Below the pieces are notes generated by a model. The model made no database searches. It saw only the letters and a list, made by a program, of their open reading frames with translations, and was not told the DNA's origin. Positions 18,585 through 27,966 of a DNA stretch of 64,000 nucleotides are shown in pieces. A program made the position numbers and the translations under genes. Numbering within the stretch: position 1 is the stretch's first letter; each line of letters starts with the position of its first letter. Source of the stretch: Burkholderia stagnalis (lineage in GTDB: Bacteria; Pseudomonadota; Gammaproteobacteria; Burkholderiales; Burkholderiaceae); assembly GCF_902830275.1 (NCBI RefSeq), contig NZ_CADESW010000030.1:1-64000 (forward strand), written 5' to 3'.

Positions 18585-19796
18585 TCACCGCCGGTTCGAC
18601 CGCGACACCACGTCGATCCACACCGCCAGCACCAGCACCGCGCCCTTGACGATCATCTGCCAGTACGCGTCGACGTCCAGCATCGACATGCCGTTGTCGA
18701 GGCTCGCCATCACGAGCGCGCCGATCAGCGCGCCGTACACGGTGCCCGAGCCGCCGCGCATCGACGTGCCGCCGATGAAGCACGCGGCGATCGCGTCGAG
18801 TTCGCCCATCGTGCCCGCGGACGGCGAGCCGGCCGCGAGCCGCGCGGTGTTCACGATGCCGGCGAACGCGCACATCAGCCCCATCAGCGCGAAGATCGCG
18901 AGCTTCACGCGGTCGGTATCGACGCCCGACAGCCGCGTCGCCTCGAGATTCGAGCCGACCGCGTAGATGCGCCGGCCGAACACGGTCTGCGTCGCGATCC
19001 ACGAGAAGATGCCGAGCAGCGCGAGCAGCAGCAGCACCGGCACCGGGATGCCGCCGTAGCGGTCGAGCGTCGCGACGAACGCGAACAGCACCGCGCCCGC
19101 GCCCGCGATCTTCACGACGTCCTGCCACGGCGGCGCAACCGCGAGCCGGTAGCGGCGCCGCGTGCCGCGCTGCCGCACGACCAGCAGCACGACGAGCGCG
19201 AACAGCAGCAGCGCGAGGCCGTCCCCCGCCATGCGCGGCAGATAACCCTGGCCGAGGAACACGAAGCCGTCCGACACGGGCGCGATCGTCGCGCCGCCCG
19301 TCACGCCGAGCAGGATCCCGCGAAACGCGAGCATCCCGCCCAGCCCGACGATGAACGACGGCACGCGCCGGTAGGTCGACCACCAGCCGTTGAAGAGGCC
19401 GACCAGCACGCCGAGCGCGAGCACGGCCGGCACCGTCGCGGCGACCGGCCAGTGGCGGTTCACGTCGAGGATCGCCGCGACGCCGCCGAGCAGCCCGAGC
19501 AGCGAGCCGACCGACAGGTCGATCTCGCCCGCGATGATCACGAACACCATCCCGCACGCGAGCATGCCGGTGATCGACATCTGCCGCAGCAGGTTCGACA
19601 CGTTGCGCGGCGTGACGAACGCGCCGTCGGTCAGCACCGAGAAGAACGCCCAGATCGCGACCACCGCGAACAGCAGCGCGAGGAGCTTGTAGCGGACGAA
19701 CGCCTGGCGAAGCTGACGACCGGTCGAGCGGCCGGTCGGGCGGCGCGCTTCGGCGTCCGGCACCGCCGGGGTGGAGGAAGAAAGTTCGGAATTCAT
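18585..19796 (-). CDS. xylH: Xylose ABC transporter permease XylH
   Basis: A 403-residue inner-membrane permease of the ribose/xylose importer class. It has about 10 membrane segments and the family signature GEIDLSVGSLLGLLGG; near the C-terminus are MGELDAIAACFIGGTS and GALIGALVMASLDNGMSMLD. It overlaps xylG by four bases (ATGA), indicating translational coupling. The long hydrophilic loop near residue 215-235 fits XylH rather than RbsC. Xylose specificity rests on the operon with xylA, xylB and xylF. Confidence 0.93.
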   Translation of the reverse strand: MNSELSSSTPAVPDAEARRPTGRSTGRQLRQAFVRYKLLALLFAVVAIWAFFSVLTDGAFVTPRNVSNLLRQMSITGMLACGMVFVIIAGEIDLSVGSLLGLLGGVAAILDVNRHWPVAATVPAVLALGVLVGLFNGWWSTYRRVPSFIVGLGGMLAFRGILLGVTGGATIAPVSDGFVFLGQGYLPRMAGDGLALLLFALVVLLVVRQRGTRRRYRLAVAPPWQDVVKIAGAGAVLFAFVATLDRYGGIPVPVLLLLALLGIFSWIATQTVFGRRIYAVGSNLEATRLSGVDTDRVKLAIFALMGLMCAFAGIVNTARLAAGSPSAGTMGELDAIAACFIGGTSMRGGSGTVYGALIGALVMASLDNGMSMLDVDAYWQMIVKGAVLVLAVWIDVVSRSNRR

Positions 19797-21352
19797 ATCG
19801 CACTCATTGCGGTGGGTTCGGCCTGCCGCCGGCCGGCTTGCAGCGCGGCGCCGAGAATCTGTTCCTGCGTGAGGCCGTCGTTGACGAAATCGCCGCGCAG
19901 CTCGCCTTCGCCGATCACCAGCACGCGGTCGGCGAGGCCGAGCACCTCGGGCAGTTCCGACGACACGACGATCAGCGCGACGCCGCGCTTCGCGAGCGCG
20001 AACACGAGGCGATAGATCTCCGCCTTCGCGCCGACGTCGACGCCGCGCGTCGGCTCGTCGAGAATCAGCACCTGCGGCTCGGCCAGCAGCATCCTGGCGA
20101 GCACGGCCTTCTGCTGGTTGCCGCCGGACAGGCTCGCGATCGGCAGGAACGGATGCGCGGCGCGCACCGACAGACGCTGCATCTCGGTGCGGATCGCGTC
20201 CAGCTCGGCGGCCGCGTCGATCCGCCCGCGCGCCGCGAAGCGCCGCAGCACCGTCAGCGTGATGTTGTGGCCGACGCCGAGCTGCGGCACGATGCCGTGG
20301 CGCTTGCGGTCCTCGGGCACCATCGCGATGCCGGCGCGGATCGCGTCGGCCGGCGAGCGGATCGACAGCGGGCGGCCGTTCATCAGCACGGTTGCCGTGC
20401 TCACGCCCGGATACGCGCCGAAGATCGCCTGCATCAGCTCGGTGCGGCCCGCGCCGACGAGCCCGGCGACGCCGAGGATCTCGCCGCGCCGCACGCTGAA
20501 CGACACGTCGTCGACCCGCTTGCGGCGCGTGTTCGTCACGTCGCGACAGGTCACGTGGCGCGCTTCCAGCACGACCTCGCCGATCTCGTGCGGCTCGCGC
20601 GGGTACAGGTCGCGGATCTCGCGGCCGACCATCAGCGCGATGATCCGGTCGGTCGTCAGCGCGCGCATCGGCTCGGTCGCGACATGGCGGCCGTCGCGGA
20701 TCACGGTCACCGTGTCGCAAACGGCCTCGACCTCGTCGAGCTTGTGCGAGATGTACACGCACGCGACGCCGCGGCGCTTCAGGTCGCGCACGATGTCGAG
20801 CAGGATCCGCGTCTCGGCCGCGCTCAGCGACGACGACGGCTCGTCGAGGATCAGCAGCTTCGCGCGCTTGTTCAGCGCCTTCGCGATCTCGATCAGCTGC
20901 TGGTGGCCGCCGCCGTAGTTCATCACCGGCTGCGCGACGTTGATCGAATCGATCCGCAGCTCGCGCAGCAGCTCGTCGGCGCGCCGGACCATCGCCGCGT
21001 AGTTCATGCGCCCGCCCGGCAGCGTGATCTCGTTGCCGAGGAAGATGTTCTCGGCCACCGACAGCTCGGGCACGAGCATCAGCTCCTGGTGGATGATCAC
21101 GATGCCCGCGCGCTCGGTGTCGCGCACGCCGGACGCGGCGAGCGGCGCGCCTTCCCAGCGGATCTCGCCGTCCCACGTGCCGTGCGGATAGACGCCCGAC
21201 AGCACCTTCATCAGCGTCGATTTGCCCGCGCCGTTCTCGCCGCACAGGCCGACGCATTCGCCGGGCCGCACGGTCAGGTCGATGCCGTCGAGCGCCTTCA
21301 CGCCGTCGAATTCCTTGACGATGCCGCGCATCGTCAGCAAGGGTTCCGTCAT
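19793..21352 (-). CDS. xylG: Xylose ABC transporter ATPase XylG
   Basis: A 519-residue duplicated ATPase energising the importer. First half: Walker A GENGAGKSTLMK, LILDEPSSSL. Second half: degenerate Walker A GLVGAGRTELMQ, signature LSGGNQQKAVLAR, LILDEPTRGVDVG. This asymmetry is typical of sugar importers of the XylG/RbsA/MglA type. The ATG at 21352 starts MTEPLLTMRGIVKEF. It lies 59 bases behind xylF. Confidence 0.95.
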   Translation of the reverse strand: MTEPLLTMRGIVKEFDGVKALDGIDLTVRPGECVGLCGENGAGKSTLMKVLSGVYPHGTWDGEIRWEGAPLAASGVRDTERAGIVIIHQELMLVPELSVAENIFLGNEITLPGGRMNYAAMVRRADELLRELRIDSINVAQPVMNYGGGHQQLIEIAKALNKRAKLLILDEPSSSLSAAETRILLDIVRDLKRRGVACVYISHKLDEVEAVCDTVTVIRDGRHVATEPMRALTTDRIIALMVGREIRDLYPREPHEIGEVVLEARHVTCRDVTNTRRKRVDDVSFSVRRGEILGVAGLVGAGRTELMQAIFGAYPGVSTATVLMNGRPLSIRSPADAIRAGIAMVPEDRKRHGIVPQLGVGHNITLTVLRRFAARGRIDAAAELDAIRTEMQRLSVRAAHPFLPIASLSGGNQQKAVLARMLLAEPQVLILDEPTRGVDVGAKAEIYRLVFALAKRGVALIVVSSELPEVLGLADRVLVIGEGELRGDFVNDGLTQEQILGAALQAGRRQAEPTAMSAI

Positions 21353-21411
21353 ACCTTCATGCCCCGCGATGGGCGCGCGACCGCAGGCGGCCGGCCGCGC
21401 GCGTTGCGCCG

Positions 21412-22440
21412 TTACTGGCTCGCCAGCTGCGCCTGGGTGTAGAAGCCGTCCTTCACGACGACGTCGACGTTGCGCTTGGTCAGCAGCGTCGGCTGCAGCA
21501 GCACCGTGTCGACCTTCTTCCTGCCGTTGTCGTATTGCGCGTTGAAGGCGGGCTTCGCGCCCTTCGCGAGATCGACCGCGAGCTTCGCCGCTTCGCTCGC
21601 GATCAGCCGGAGCGGCTTGTAGACGGTCATCGTCTGCGTGCCGGCAATCACGCGCCTGACCGCCGCGAGGTCCGCATCCTGCCCGGACACCGGCACCTTG
21701 CCGGCCAGATGCTGCGCGGCGAGCGCCTGGATCGCGCCGCCCGCGGTGCCGTCGTTCGACGCGACGATCGCGTCGATCCGGTTGTTGTTCGCGGTCAGCG
21801 CATCCTCGACGATCCGCAGCGCGGTCGACGCGCTCCACTCAGGCACCCACTGCTGGCCGACGATCCTGATGTCGCCGCGGTCGACGGCCGGCTTCAGCAC
21901 CTTCAGCTGCCCTTCGCGCAGCATCTTCGCGTTGTTGTCGGTCGGCGCGCCGCCGAGCAGGAAATAGTTGCCCTTCGGCTTCGCATCGACGACGCCCTGC
22001 GCCTGCAGCTCGCCGACCTTCTCGTTGTCGAACGAGATGTACGCATCGACGTCGGCGTCGAGGATCAGCCGGTCGTACGACACGACCTTGATGCCCGCCT
22101 TGCGCGCTTCGGCGACGACATTGCCGAGCGTCTTCGAATTGAACGGCACGATCACGATCACGTCGACGCCGCGCGAGATCAGGTTCTCGATCTGCGAGAT
22201 CTGCCGCGCCTCGCTCGCGTCCGCGGATTGCACCGACACTTTCGCGCCGAGCTTCGTGGCGGCGGCGACGAAGTAATCGCGGTCGCGCGACCAGCGCTCG
22301 ACGCGCAGGTCGTCGATGCAGAAGCCGATTTCCGGCTTGTCCCTGCTCGCATGCGCGAGCGGCGCGCCAAGCGCGAGAGCCGCCAGCGCGGCGGCGCCGG
22401 CCAGCGCATTCAATACGGTACGACGCGTCACGGATTTCAT
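21412..22440 (-). CDS. xylF: Xylose-binding periplasmic protein XylF
   Basis: A 342-residue substrate-binding protein. An N-terminal signal (MKSVTRRTVLNALAGAAALA) with twin arginines ends near APLAHA, residue 31. The mature part has the two-lobe periplasmic-binding fold: IGFCIDDLRVERWSRD, the hinge-type VIVIVPFNS, AIVASNDGTAGGAIQAL and KVPVSGQDADLAAVRR. It delivers D-xylose to XylGH. It sits between xylB and xylG in the operon. Confidence 0.94.
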   Translation of the reverse strand: MKSVTRRTVLNALAGAAALAALALGAPLAHASRDKPEIGFCIDDLRVERWSRDRDYFVAAATKLGAKVSVQSADASEARQISQIENLISRGVDVIVIVPFNSKTLGNVVAEARKAGIKVVSYDRLILDADVDAYISFDNEKVGELQAQGVVDAKPKGNYFLLGGAPTDNNAKMLREGQLKVLKPAVDRGDIRIVGQQWVPEWSASTALRIVEDALTANNNRIDAIVASNDGTAGGAIQALAAQHLAGKVPVSGQDADLAAVRRVIAGTQTMTVYKPLRLIASEAAKLAVDLAKGAKPAFNAQYDNGRKKVDTVLLQPTLLTKRNVDVVVKDGFYTQAQLASQ

Positions 22441-22496
22441 CTGTCTCCACTCCTCTTTATTGGACCGCTTCCACGAATGCCGGGCGACCGGCTGGT

Positions 22497-23975
22497 TCAC
22501 GCACCGGCCGCAAACACCGGTTCGAGTGCGCGATACAGCGCGCGAAACGTCGGGCGCCGCACATCGCGATACCACGCGTGGCGCGCCATGTCGGGCTCGC
22601 GCACGGCCACGACCGGCGGCTGCGGGCACACCGCGTCGAGCGGCGCGTCCGGTTCCAGCGCCAGATGCGCGAGCCGCGCGGCGCCGAGCGCCGGGCCGAC
22701 TTCGCCGCCGGCACGCAGCGTCAGCGCGCGGCCGCTCAGGTCGGCGAGCATCTGGGTCCAGTACGCACTGCGCGAGCCGCCGCCGATCACCGTGATGCCG
22801 TCGGGCGCGAGCCCGGCCGCGTGCAGCGCATCGATCCCGTCGAGCAGCGCGAAGCCGACGCCCTCGAGCGTCGCGTTCGCGAGATCCGCGCGCTGCGTGT
22901 CGGGTGTCAGCCCGTAGAACACGCCCTTCGCGTTCACGTCGTTGTGCGGCGTGCGCTCGCCGCTCAGGTAAGGCAGGAACCATGGGCGGTCCGTGCGCGC
23001 GTTTGCCGTGGCGTCGGCGAGCAGCGCGGCGACGCCGTCGTAGCCGGCCAGCTGCGCGGTGAAATCGATGCAGCCGGCCGCGTTCAGCATCACCGACATC
23101 AGGTGCCAGGTGTGCGGCAACGCGTGACAGAAGCTGTGGACCGCCGATTCGGGATTCGCGCGAAAGCCGTCCGACACCGCGAAATAAACGCCCGACGTGC
23201 CGAGCGACAGCAGCGCATCGCCGGGCCGCACGATGCCGACGCCCACCGCGCCGGCCGCGTTGTCGCCGCCGCCCGCGACGACCGGAATCTCGCGCAGCCC
23301 CAGCGTGCGCGCGACCGCCGGCAGCAGCGTGCCGGTGATGCGGTTGCCCTCGAACACCGCGGGCATCTGCGCGCGCGACAGCCCGCACGCGGCGAGCAGC
23401 GCGTCGTCGTAGTCGCGCTTCGCGACGTCGAGCCACAGCGTGCCCGCGGCATCCGACGGATCGGTCGCGAACACGCCGGTCAGCCGGTAGCGCAGATAGT
23501 CCTTCGGCAACAGCACGCGTGCGATCCGCGCGAACACGTCCGGTTCGTGCCGCCGCACCCACAGCAGCTTCGGCGCGGTGAAGCCCGGCATCGCGAGGTT
23601 GCCGGCGACCGCACGCAGCGCGGGTGCCCGCCGCTCGAGTTCCGCGCACTCGGCGTCCGAGCGGCCGTCGTTCCACAGGATCGCCGGGCGCAGCACCTCG
23701 CCGTGCGCATCGAGCAGCGTCGCGCCGTGCATCTGCCCGCTCAGGCAGAGCGCGCCGATGTCGTGCGGGTCGATGCCGGCCGCGCGCGCGTCGGCGACGA
23801 GCGCCGCCAGCGCGCCGCACGCCGCGTCCCACCAGTCGCGCGGCGCCTGTTCGGACCAGCGCGGCCGCGGCCGGCTCACCGTCAGCGCATGGCTCGCGCC
23901 GGCCCGCACCGCACCGTCGCGATCGAGCAGCACGGCCTTCACGCCCGACGTGCCGAGATCGAGTCCGATATACAT
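22497..23975 (-). CDS. xylB: Xylulokinase XylB
   Basis: A 492-residue FGGY-family kinase that phosphorylates D-xylulose to xylulose 5-phosphate. N-terminal phosphate-binding motif GLDLGTSGVKAVL, substrate-site CLSGQMHG, a second ATPase motif GGGDNAAGAVGVG, and the C-terminal adenosine motif TVIGGGSRSAYWTQM. Its start lies four bases behind the xylA stop, so the two enzymes are tightly coupled. Confidence 0.96.
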   Translation of the reverse strand: MYIGLDLGTSGVKAVLLDRDGAVRAGASHALTVSRPRPRWSEQAPRDWWDAACGALAALVADARAAGIDPHDIGALCLSGQMHGATLLDAHGEVLRPAILWNDGRSDAECAELERRAPALRAVAGNLAMPGFTAPKLLWVRRHEPDVFARIARVLLPKDYLRYRLTGVFATDPSDAAGTLWLDVAKRDYDDALLAACGLSRAQMPAVFEGNRITGTLLPAVARTLGLREIPVVAGGGDNAAGAVGVGIVRPGDALLSLGTSGVYFAVSDGFRANPESAVHSFCHALPHTWHLMSVMLNAAGCIDFTAQLAGYDGVAALLADATANARTDRPWFLPYLSGERTPHNDVNAKGVFYGLTPDTQRADLANATLEGVGFALLDGIDALHAAGLAPDGITVIGGGSRSAYWTQMLADLSGRALTLRAGGEVGPALGAARLAHLALEPDAPLDAVCPQPPVVAVREPDMARHAWYRDVRRPTFRALYRALEPVFAAGA

Positions 23976-23979
23976 GGGG

Positions 23980-25302
23980 TCAGCGCAGCCCGTAGATCGC
24001 CTGGTTCACGATGTTCTCGAGCCGTTCCTGCGCGCCGCTCACATGCTGCGGGTTCACGCCGCGCGCGAGCGCGTCGGCGGCAAGCGACTCCAGCGTGTAG
24101 CCGCCCGACAGGATCTCGCGGCCGAATGCGCTGTCCCACTGCGCGTAGCGCTGGCGGCGCAGCGCATCGAGCCGGTCGTTTTCGACCAGCACCGCGGCGC
24201 GTTCGAGCGCGAGCGCCAGCACGTCGATCGCGCCGACGTGGCCGTAAAACAGGTCTTCCGGATCGACGCTCTGGCGGCGCACCTTCGCGTCGAAGTTCAT
24301 CCCGCCGGTGGTGAAGCCGCCGTGGCGCAGGATCTCGTAGAACGCGAGCGTCAGCTCCTCGACGCTGTTCGGGAACTGGTCGGTATCCCAGCCGTTCTGC
24401 GGATCGCCGCGGTTCGCGTCGACGCTGCCGAACACGCCGAGCGCGAACGCGTTCGCGATTTCGTGATGGAACGAATGGCCGGCGAGCGTCGCGTGGTTCG
24501 CCTCGATGTTCACGCGAATTTCGTTCTGCAATCCGTATTGCGTGAGGAAACCGTGCACGGTGGCGACGTCGTAGTCGTACTGGTGCTTGGTCGGCTCCTG
24601 CGGCTTGGGCTCGATCAGCAGCGCGCCCTTGAAGCCGATCCGGTGCTTGTGCTCGACGACCATCGACAGGAAGCGGGCAAACTGCTCGCGCTCGCGCACG
24701 AGATCGGTGTTGAGCAGCGTTTCGTACCCTTCGCGGCCGCCCCACAGCACGTAGTTCTCGCCGCCGAGCCGGTGCGTCGCGTCGAGCGCATGGCGCACCT
24801 GCGTGGCGGCCCACGCGAACACGTCGGGGTTCGGGTTGGTCGCCGCGCCCGCCGCGAAGCGCGGATGCGAGAACAGGTTCGCGGTGCCCCACAGCAGCCG
24901 GACGCCCGTCGCCTGCTGGCGCTCGCCGAGGCAGTCGGTCATCCGCGCGAAGTTCTCCACGTATTCGCGCAGGCTGTCGCCCTCCGGCGCAACGTCGGTA
25001 TCGTGGAACGTATAGAACGGCGTGCCGAGCCTGGTGAAGAACTCGAACGCCGCATCTGCCTTCTGCCGCGCGCGCTCGAGCGGGTCGCCCGGCTGCTGCC
25101 ACGGCCGCCGGAACGCGCCCTGCCCGAAGATGTCGTGGCCCGGCCACACGAACGTGTGCCAATAGCACACGGCGATCCGCAGGTGCTCCTCGAGCGTCTT
25201 GCCGAGCACCCGCTTCGTGCGGTCGTAATACCGGTAGGCCAGCGGGTTGTCCGACTGCGGACCTTCGTAGCGAATCGCGGGAACAGGTTCGAAATACGAC
25301 AT
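23980..25302 (-). CDS. xylA: Xylose isomerase XylA
   Basis: A 440-residue isomerase converting D-xylose to D-xylulose, class II (long) type. Seen are the catalytic His region FYTFHDTDVAPEG, the Trp/Lys segment GFKGALLIEPKPQEPTKHQY, the metal ligands in NIEANHATLAGHSFHHE, and VDANRGDPQNGWDTDQFP. GGAG precedes the ATG at 25302. It is first in xylAB-FGH and divergent from xylR. Confidence 0.97.
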   Translation of the reverse strand: MSYFEPVPAIRYEGPQSDNPLAYRYYDRTKRVLGKTLEEHLRIAVCYWHTFVWPGHDIFGQGAFRRPWQQPGDPLERARQKADAAFEFFTRLGTPFYTFHDTDVAPEGDSLREYVENFARMTDCLGERQQATGVRLLWGTANLFSHPRFAAGAATNPNPDVFAWAATQVRHALDATHRLGGENYVLWGGREGYETLLNTDLVREREQFARFLSMVVEHKHRIGFKGALLIEPKPQEPTKHQYDYDVATVHGFLTQYGLQNEIRVNIEANHATLAGHSFHHEIANAFALGVFGSVDANRGDPQNGWDTDQFPNSVEELTLAFYEILRHGGFTTGGMNFDAKVRRQSVDPEDLFYGHVGAIDVLALALERAAVLVENDRLDALRRQRYAQWDSAFGREILSGGYTLESLAADALARGVNPQHVSGAQERLENIVNQAIYGLR

Positions 25303-25403
25303 GGCGTCTCCGTCCGGTGTCTTGTTGCGGTGCGGCGCGCATCGCGATGGGCGTTGCGCGCCGAATTCGGTCTGGCTGGATCGTGCCCGTGCGCCCCCGC
25401 GCC

Positions 25404-25421
25404 CGCAATTGCGAAATTGCG
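25404..25421. promoter_or_regulatory. Candidate XylR operator between xylA and xylR
   Basis: In the 270-base divergent intergenic region the sequence CGCAATTGCGAAATTGCGC contains a direct repeat of AATTGCG with 8-bp spacing and an inverted pair GCAATT/AATTGC. It stands out as an AT patch in GC-rich DNA. AraC-type XylR proteins bind direct repeats, so this is a plausible shared operator for the two divergent promoters. Confidence 0.45.
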
Positions 25422-25572
25422 CAGCACGCTTAACGATTCTCGCCAGCGCGCTGCGCACGGCATGCGTTCCGCCCTACAATCGACGACAGCACAGACGAGA
25501 ACCGCGCGGCCCTGCCCGCGTGCCCGGAGACAATGGCGCGACGCCGCGGACGGCGCGCGCCGCGAGACCGAG

Positions 25573-26766
25573 ATGACCCGCGCCCCTTCCGCCCAGACGC
25601 CGCACCGCATCGCGCTGCTGTTCAACGCCAACAAGGTCTACGACCGCGAGATCATCAGCGGCATCGGCCAGTACCTGCGCTCGACGCGCGTGGTATGGGA
25701 CCTGTTCCTCGAAGACGATTTCCGCTGCCGGCTCGCCGGCATCGAGCACTTCGACGGCGACGGCATCATCGCCGACTTCGACGATCCGGCCGTCGCCGCC
25801 GCGCTCGCCGGCTCGCCGCTGCCGATCGTCGCGCTCGGTTCGTCGTACGAGGATCCGGCGCAGTATCCGGACGGCGTGCCGTATATCGCGACCGACAACG
25901 CGAAGCTCGTGTCGCTCGCCTACACGCACCTGATCGGCGCCGGGCTCGCGCACTTCGCGATGTACAGCCTGCCGGTCGCGCAGCAGAACCGCTGGGCGCA
26001 GCAGCGCGAGCTTGCGTTCGACCGGCTGGCGCGCGCGGACGGGCTCGACGCGCCGATCTACCGCGGGCTGTCGACGAGCGCATCGGCGTGGAACCATGCG
26101 ATCGAGCAGCTCACCGGCTGGCTGCACGCGCTGCCGAAGCCCGTCGGCGTGATCGCGGTGACCGACGCGCGCGCGCGGCACCTGCTGCAGGCGTGCCTGA
26201 TCGCCGGCCTCGCGGTGCCGGAACAGGTCGCGATCATCGGCATCGACAACGATCCGCTCACGCGCACGCTGACGCGCATTCCGCTGTCGTCCGTGATCCA
26301 GGGCACCGAGGAAATGGGGCGGACCGCCGCGCACCTGCTGCACCGGATGCTGCGCGGCGCGCGCTTTCCCGACCGGCGGATCCTCGTGCCGCCGGTCGGC
26401 ATCAACGTGCTCGAATCGACGCGCCACCAGCCGCTCGCGAGCCCGCACGTGATGCGCGCGCGCCACTTCATTCGCCAGTACGCGTGCCAGGGCATCAAGA
26501 CCGAGCAGGTCGCCGATTACGTCGGCGTGTCGCGCTCGCTGCTCGAAGAGCACTTCCGGCGCGAACTGCAGCGCACCGTGCACCAGGAAATCCTGCGCCA
26601 CAAGCTCGAAGCGGCGCAGGCGCTGCTCGCGAGCAGGCAGGCGTCGAGCGCCGAGGTCGCGATCCGCTGCGGGTTCACGTCGCTCCAGTACATGTACGCG
26701 GTATTCCGGCGCGAGCTGGGCTGCACGCCGCGCGAATACCAGGAACGCGCGGTCGCCGCGCATTGA
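25573..26766 (+). CDS. xylR: Xylose operon regulator XylR (AraC family)
   Basis: A 397-residue activator. Residues 10-285 form a LacI/periplasmic-binding-type sensor (ALLFNANKVYDREIISGIG, VAIIGIDNDPLTRTLTRIPL) that should bind D-xylose. The C-terminal 100 residues hold two AraC-type HTHs (IKTEQVADYVGVSRSLLEEH and SSAEVAIRCGFTSLQYMYAV). The architecture matches E. coli XylR. It is divergent from xylA and followed by galM after 27 bases. Confidence 0.94.
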   Translation: MTRAPSAQTPHRIALLFNANKVYDREIISGIGQYLRSTRVVWDLFLEDDFRCRLAGIEHFDGDGIIADFDDPAVAAALAGSPLPIVALGSSYEDPAQYPDGVPYIATDNAKLVSLAYTHLIGAGLAHFAMYSLPVAQQNRWAQQRELAFDRLARADGLDAPIYRGLSTSASAWNHAIEQLTGWLHALPKPVGVIAVTDARARHLLQACLIAGLAVPEQVAIIGIDNDPLTRTLTRIPLSSVIQGTEEMGRTAAHLLHRMLRGARFPDRRILVPPVGINVLESTRHQPLASPHVMRARHFIRQYACQGIKTEQVADYVGVSRSLLEEHFRRELQRTVHQEILRHKLEAAQALLASRQASSAEVAIRCGFTSLQYMYAVFRRELGCTPREYQERAVAAH

Positions 26767-26793
26767 AGCTTGCCGATCACTTCGAATCCGCCC

Positions 26794-27882
26794 ATGCCCA
26801 TCGAAACAGATTCTTCCCGCCTGGCGCCCGGCGCCGCACGGGTGCATGCCGAGCCGTGGGGCACGCTGCCCGACGGCGACGCGGTGCGGCGCTATACGCT
26901 GCGCAACGCGCACGGCATGCGTGTCGCCGTCAGCGACCTCGGCGCCACCGTCGTGTCGTGGCTCGCGCCCGATCGCACCGGACGCTTCGCCGATATCGTG
27001 CTCGCGCACGACACGCCGGCGGAGTATCTCGAATCAAGCGCCTACCTCGGCGCGACGATCGGCCGCTGGGCGAACCGGATCGCCGGCGCGCGCTTCACGC
27101 TCGACGGCGTCGACTATCCGCTCGATCGCAACGAGAACGGCAACCTGCTGCACGGCGGCGCGAGCGGCTTTCACCGCCAGCGCTGGGAAGTCGTCGACGA
27201 CTGCGGCGGGCTGACGCTGCGGCTCGATTCGCCCGAGGGCGACGCGGGCTTTCCCGGCAACGTGAGCGTGCAGGTTCGCTACGCGCTCGACGACGACGGC
27301 ACGCTGACGATCGACTACACCGGCGTCACCGATGCGCCGTCGCCGCTCAACCTCACGAATCACAGCTATTTCAACCTCAGCGGCCGCGCGGGCAGCGACG
27401 TGCGCGGCCATGTGCTGAGCCTCGATGCCGACGCGTTCCTCGAAGTCGACGACGCGCTGATTCCGACCGGCGCCGCCGACGTGACGGGCACGGCGTTCGA
27501 CTTCCGGCAGAGCGCGCCGCTCGGCGCGCGCCTCGACTGGCCGCATGCGCAGCTCGCGCGGGCGCGCGGCTTCGATCATTGCTTCGTGCTGCGCGACGGC
27601 GCGCGCGCGGTCAGGCCCGTCGCACGCATCTACGATCCGGAAAGCGGCCGCGAGCTGGTCGTGTCGACCGATCAGCGCGGCCTGCAACTCTATACGGGCA
27701 ACTATCTGGACGGCGTGCGCGTGAGCGGCGGCACGCGCTGCGCGCGACATGCCGCGCTGTGCGTCGAAGCCGGCGGCTTTCCGGATCAGGTCAACATGGC
27801 CGAGCTGCGCGACGAGGTCATCCTTCATCCGGGCGCCGTCTATCGTCAAACGACCCTGTACCGGGTAGCCGTTCGCGCGTAA
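26794..27882 (+). CDS. galM: Aldose 1-epimerase (mutarotase)
   Basis: A 362-residue mutarotase interconverting alpha and beta anomers of aldoses, helping supply the anomer used by XylA. Motifs: YLGATIGRWANRIAGARF, GNLLHGGASGFH, NLTNHSYFNLSG with the catalytic His, and a C-terminal Glu in AALCVEAGGFPDQVN. The ATG at 26794 is preferred to a TTG at 26770. It is co-oriented with and close behind xylR. Confidence 0.93.
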   Translation: MPIETDSSRLAPGAARVHAEPWGTLPDGDAVRRYTLRNAHGMRVAVSDLGATVVSWLAPDRTGRFADIVLAHDTPAEYLESSAYLGATIGRWANRIAGARFTLDGVDYPLDRNENGNLLHGGASGFHRQRWEVVDDCGGLTLRLDSPEGDAGFPGNVSVQVRYALDDDGTLTIDYTGVTDAPSPLNLTNHSYFNLSGRAGSDVRGHVLSLDADAFLEVDDALIPTGAADVTGTAFDFRQSAPLGARLDWPHAQLARARGFDHCFVLRDGARAVRPVARIYDPESGRELVVSTDQRGLQLYTGNYLDGVRVSGGTRCARHAALCVEAGGFPDQVNMAELRDEVILHPGAVYRQTTLYRVAVRA

Positions 27883-27907
27883 CGCGCGCGGCGCCGTTCC
27901 GTTGCCC

Positions 27908-27925
27908 GTCACGTCGCTGCGTGAC
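27908..27925. terminator. Short hairpin between galM and the yjfF-like gene
   Basis: GTCACG-tcgctg-CGTGAC, a 6-bp stem in the 84-base gap between two convergent genes. No T tract; a weak terminator candidate only. Confidence 0.3.
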
Positions 27926-27966
27926 GCGGCGCGGCGCGGCACGCGTCGTGCGTGTCGTGCGCCCCA

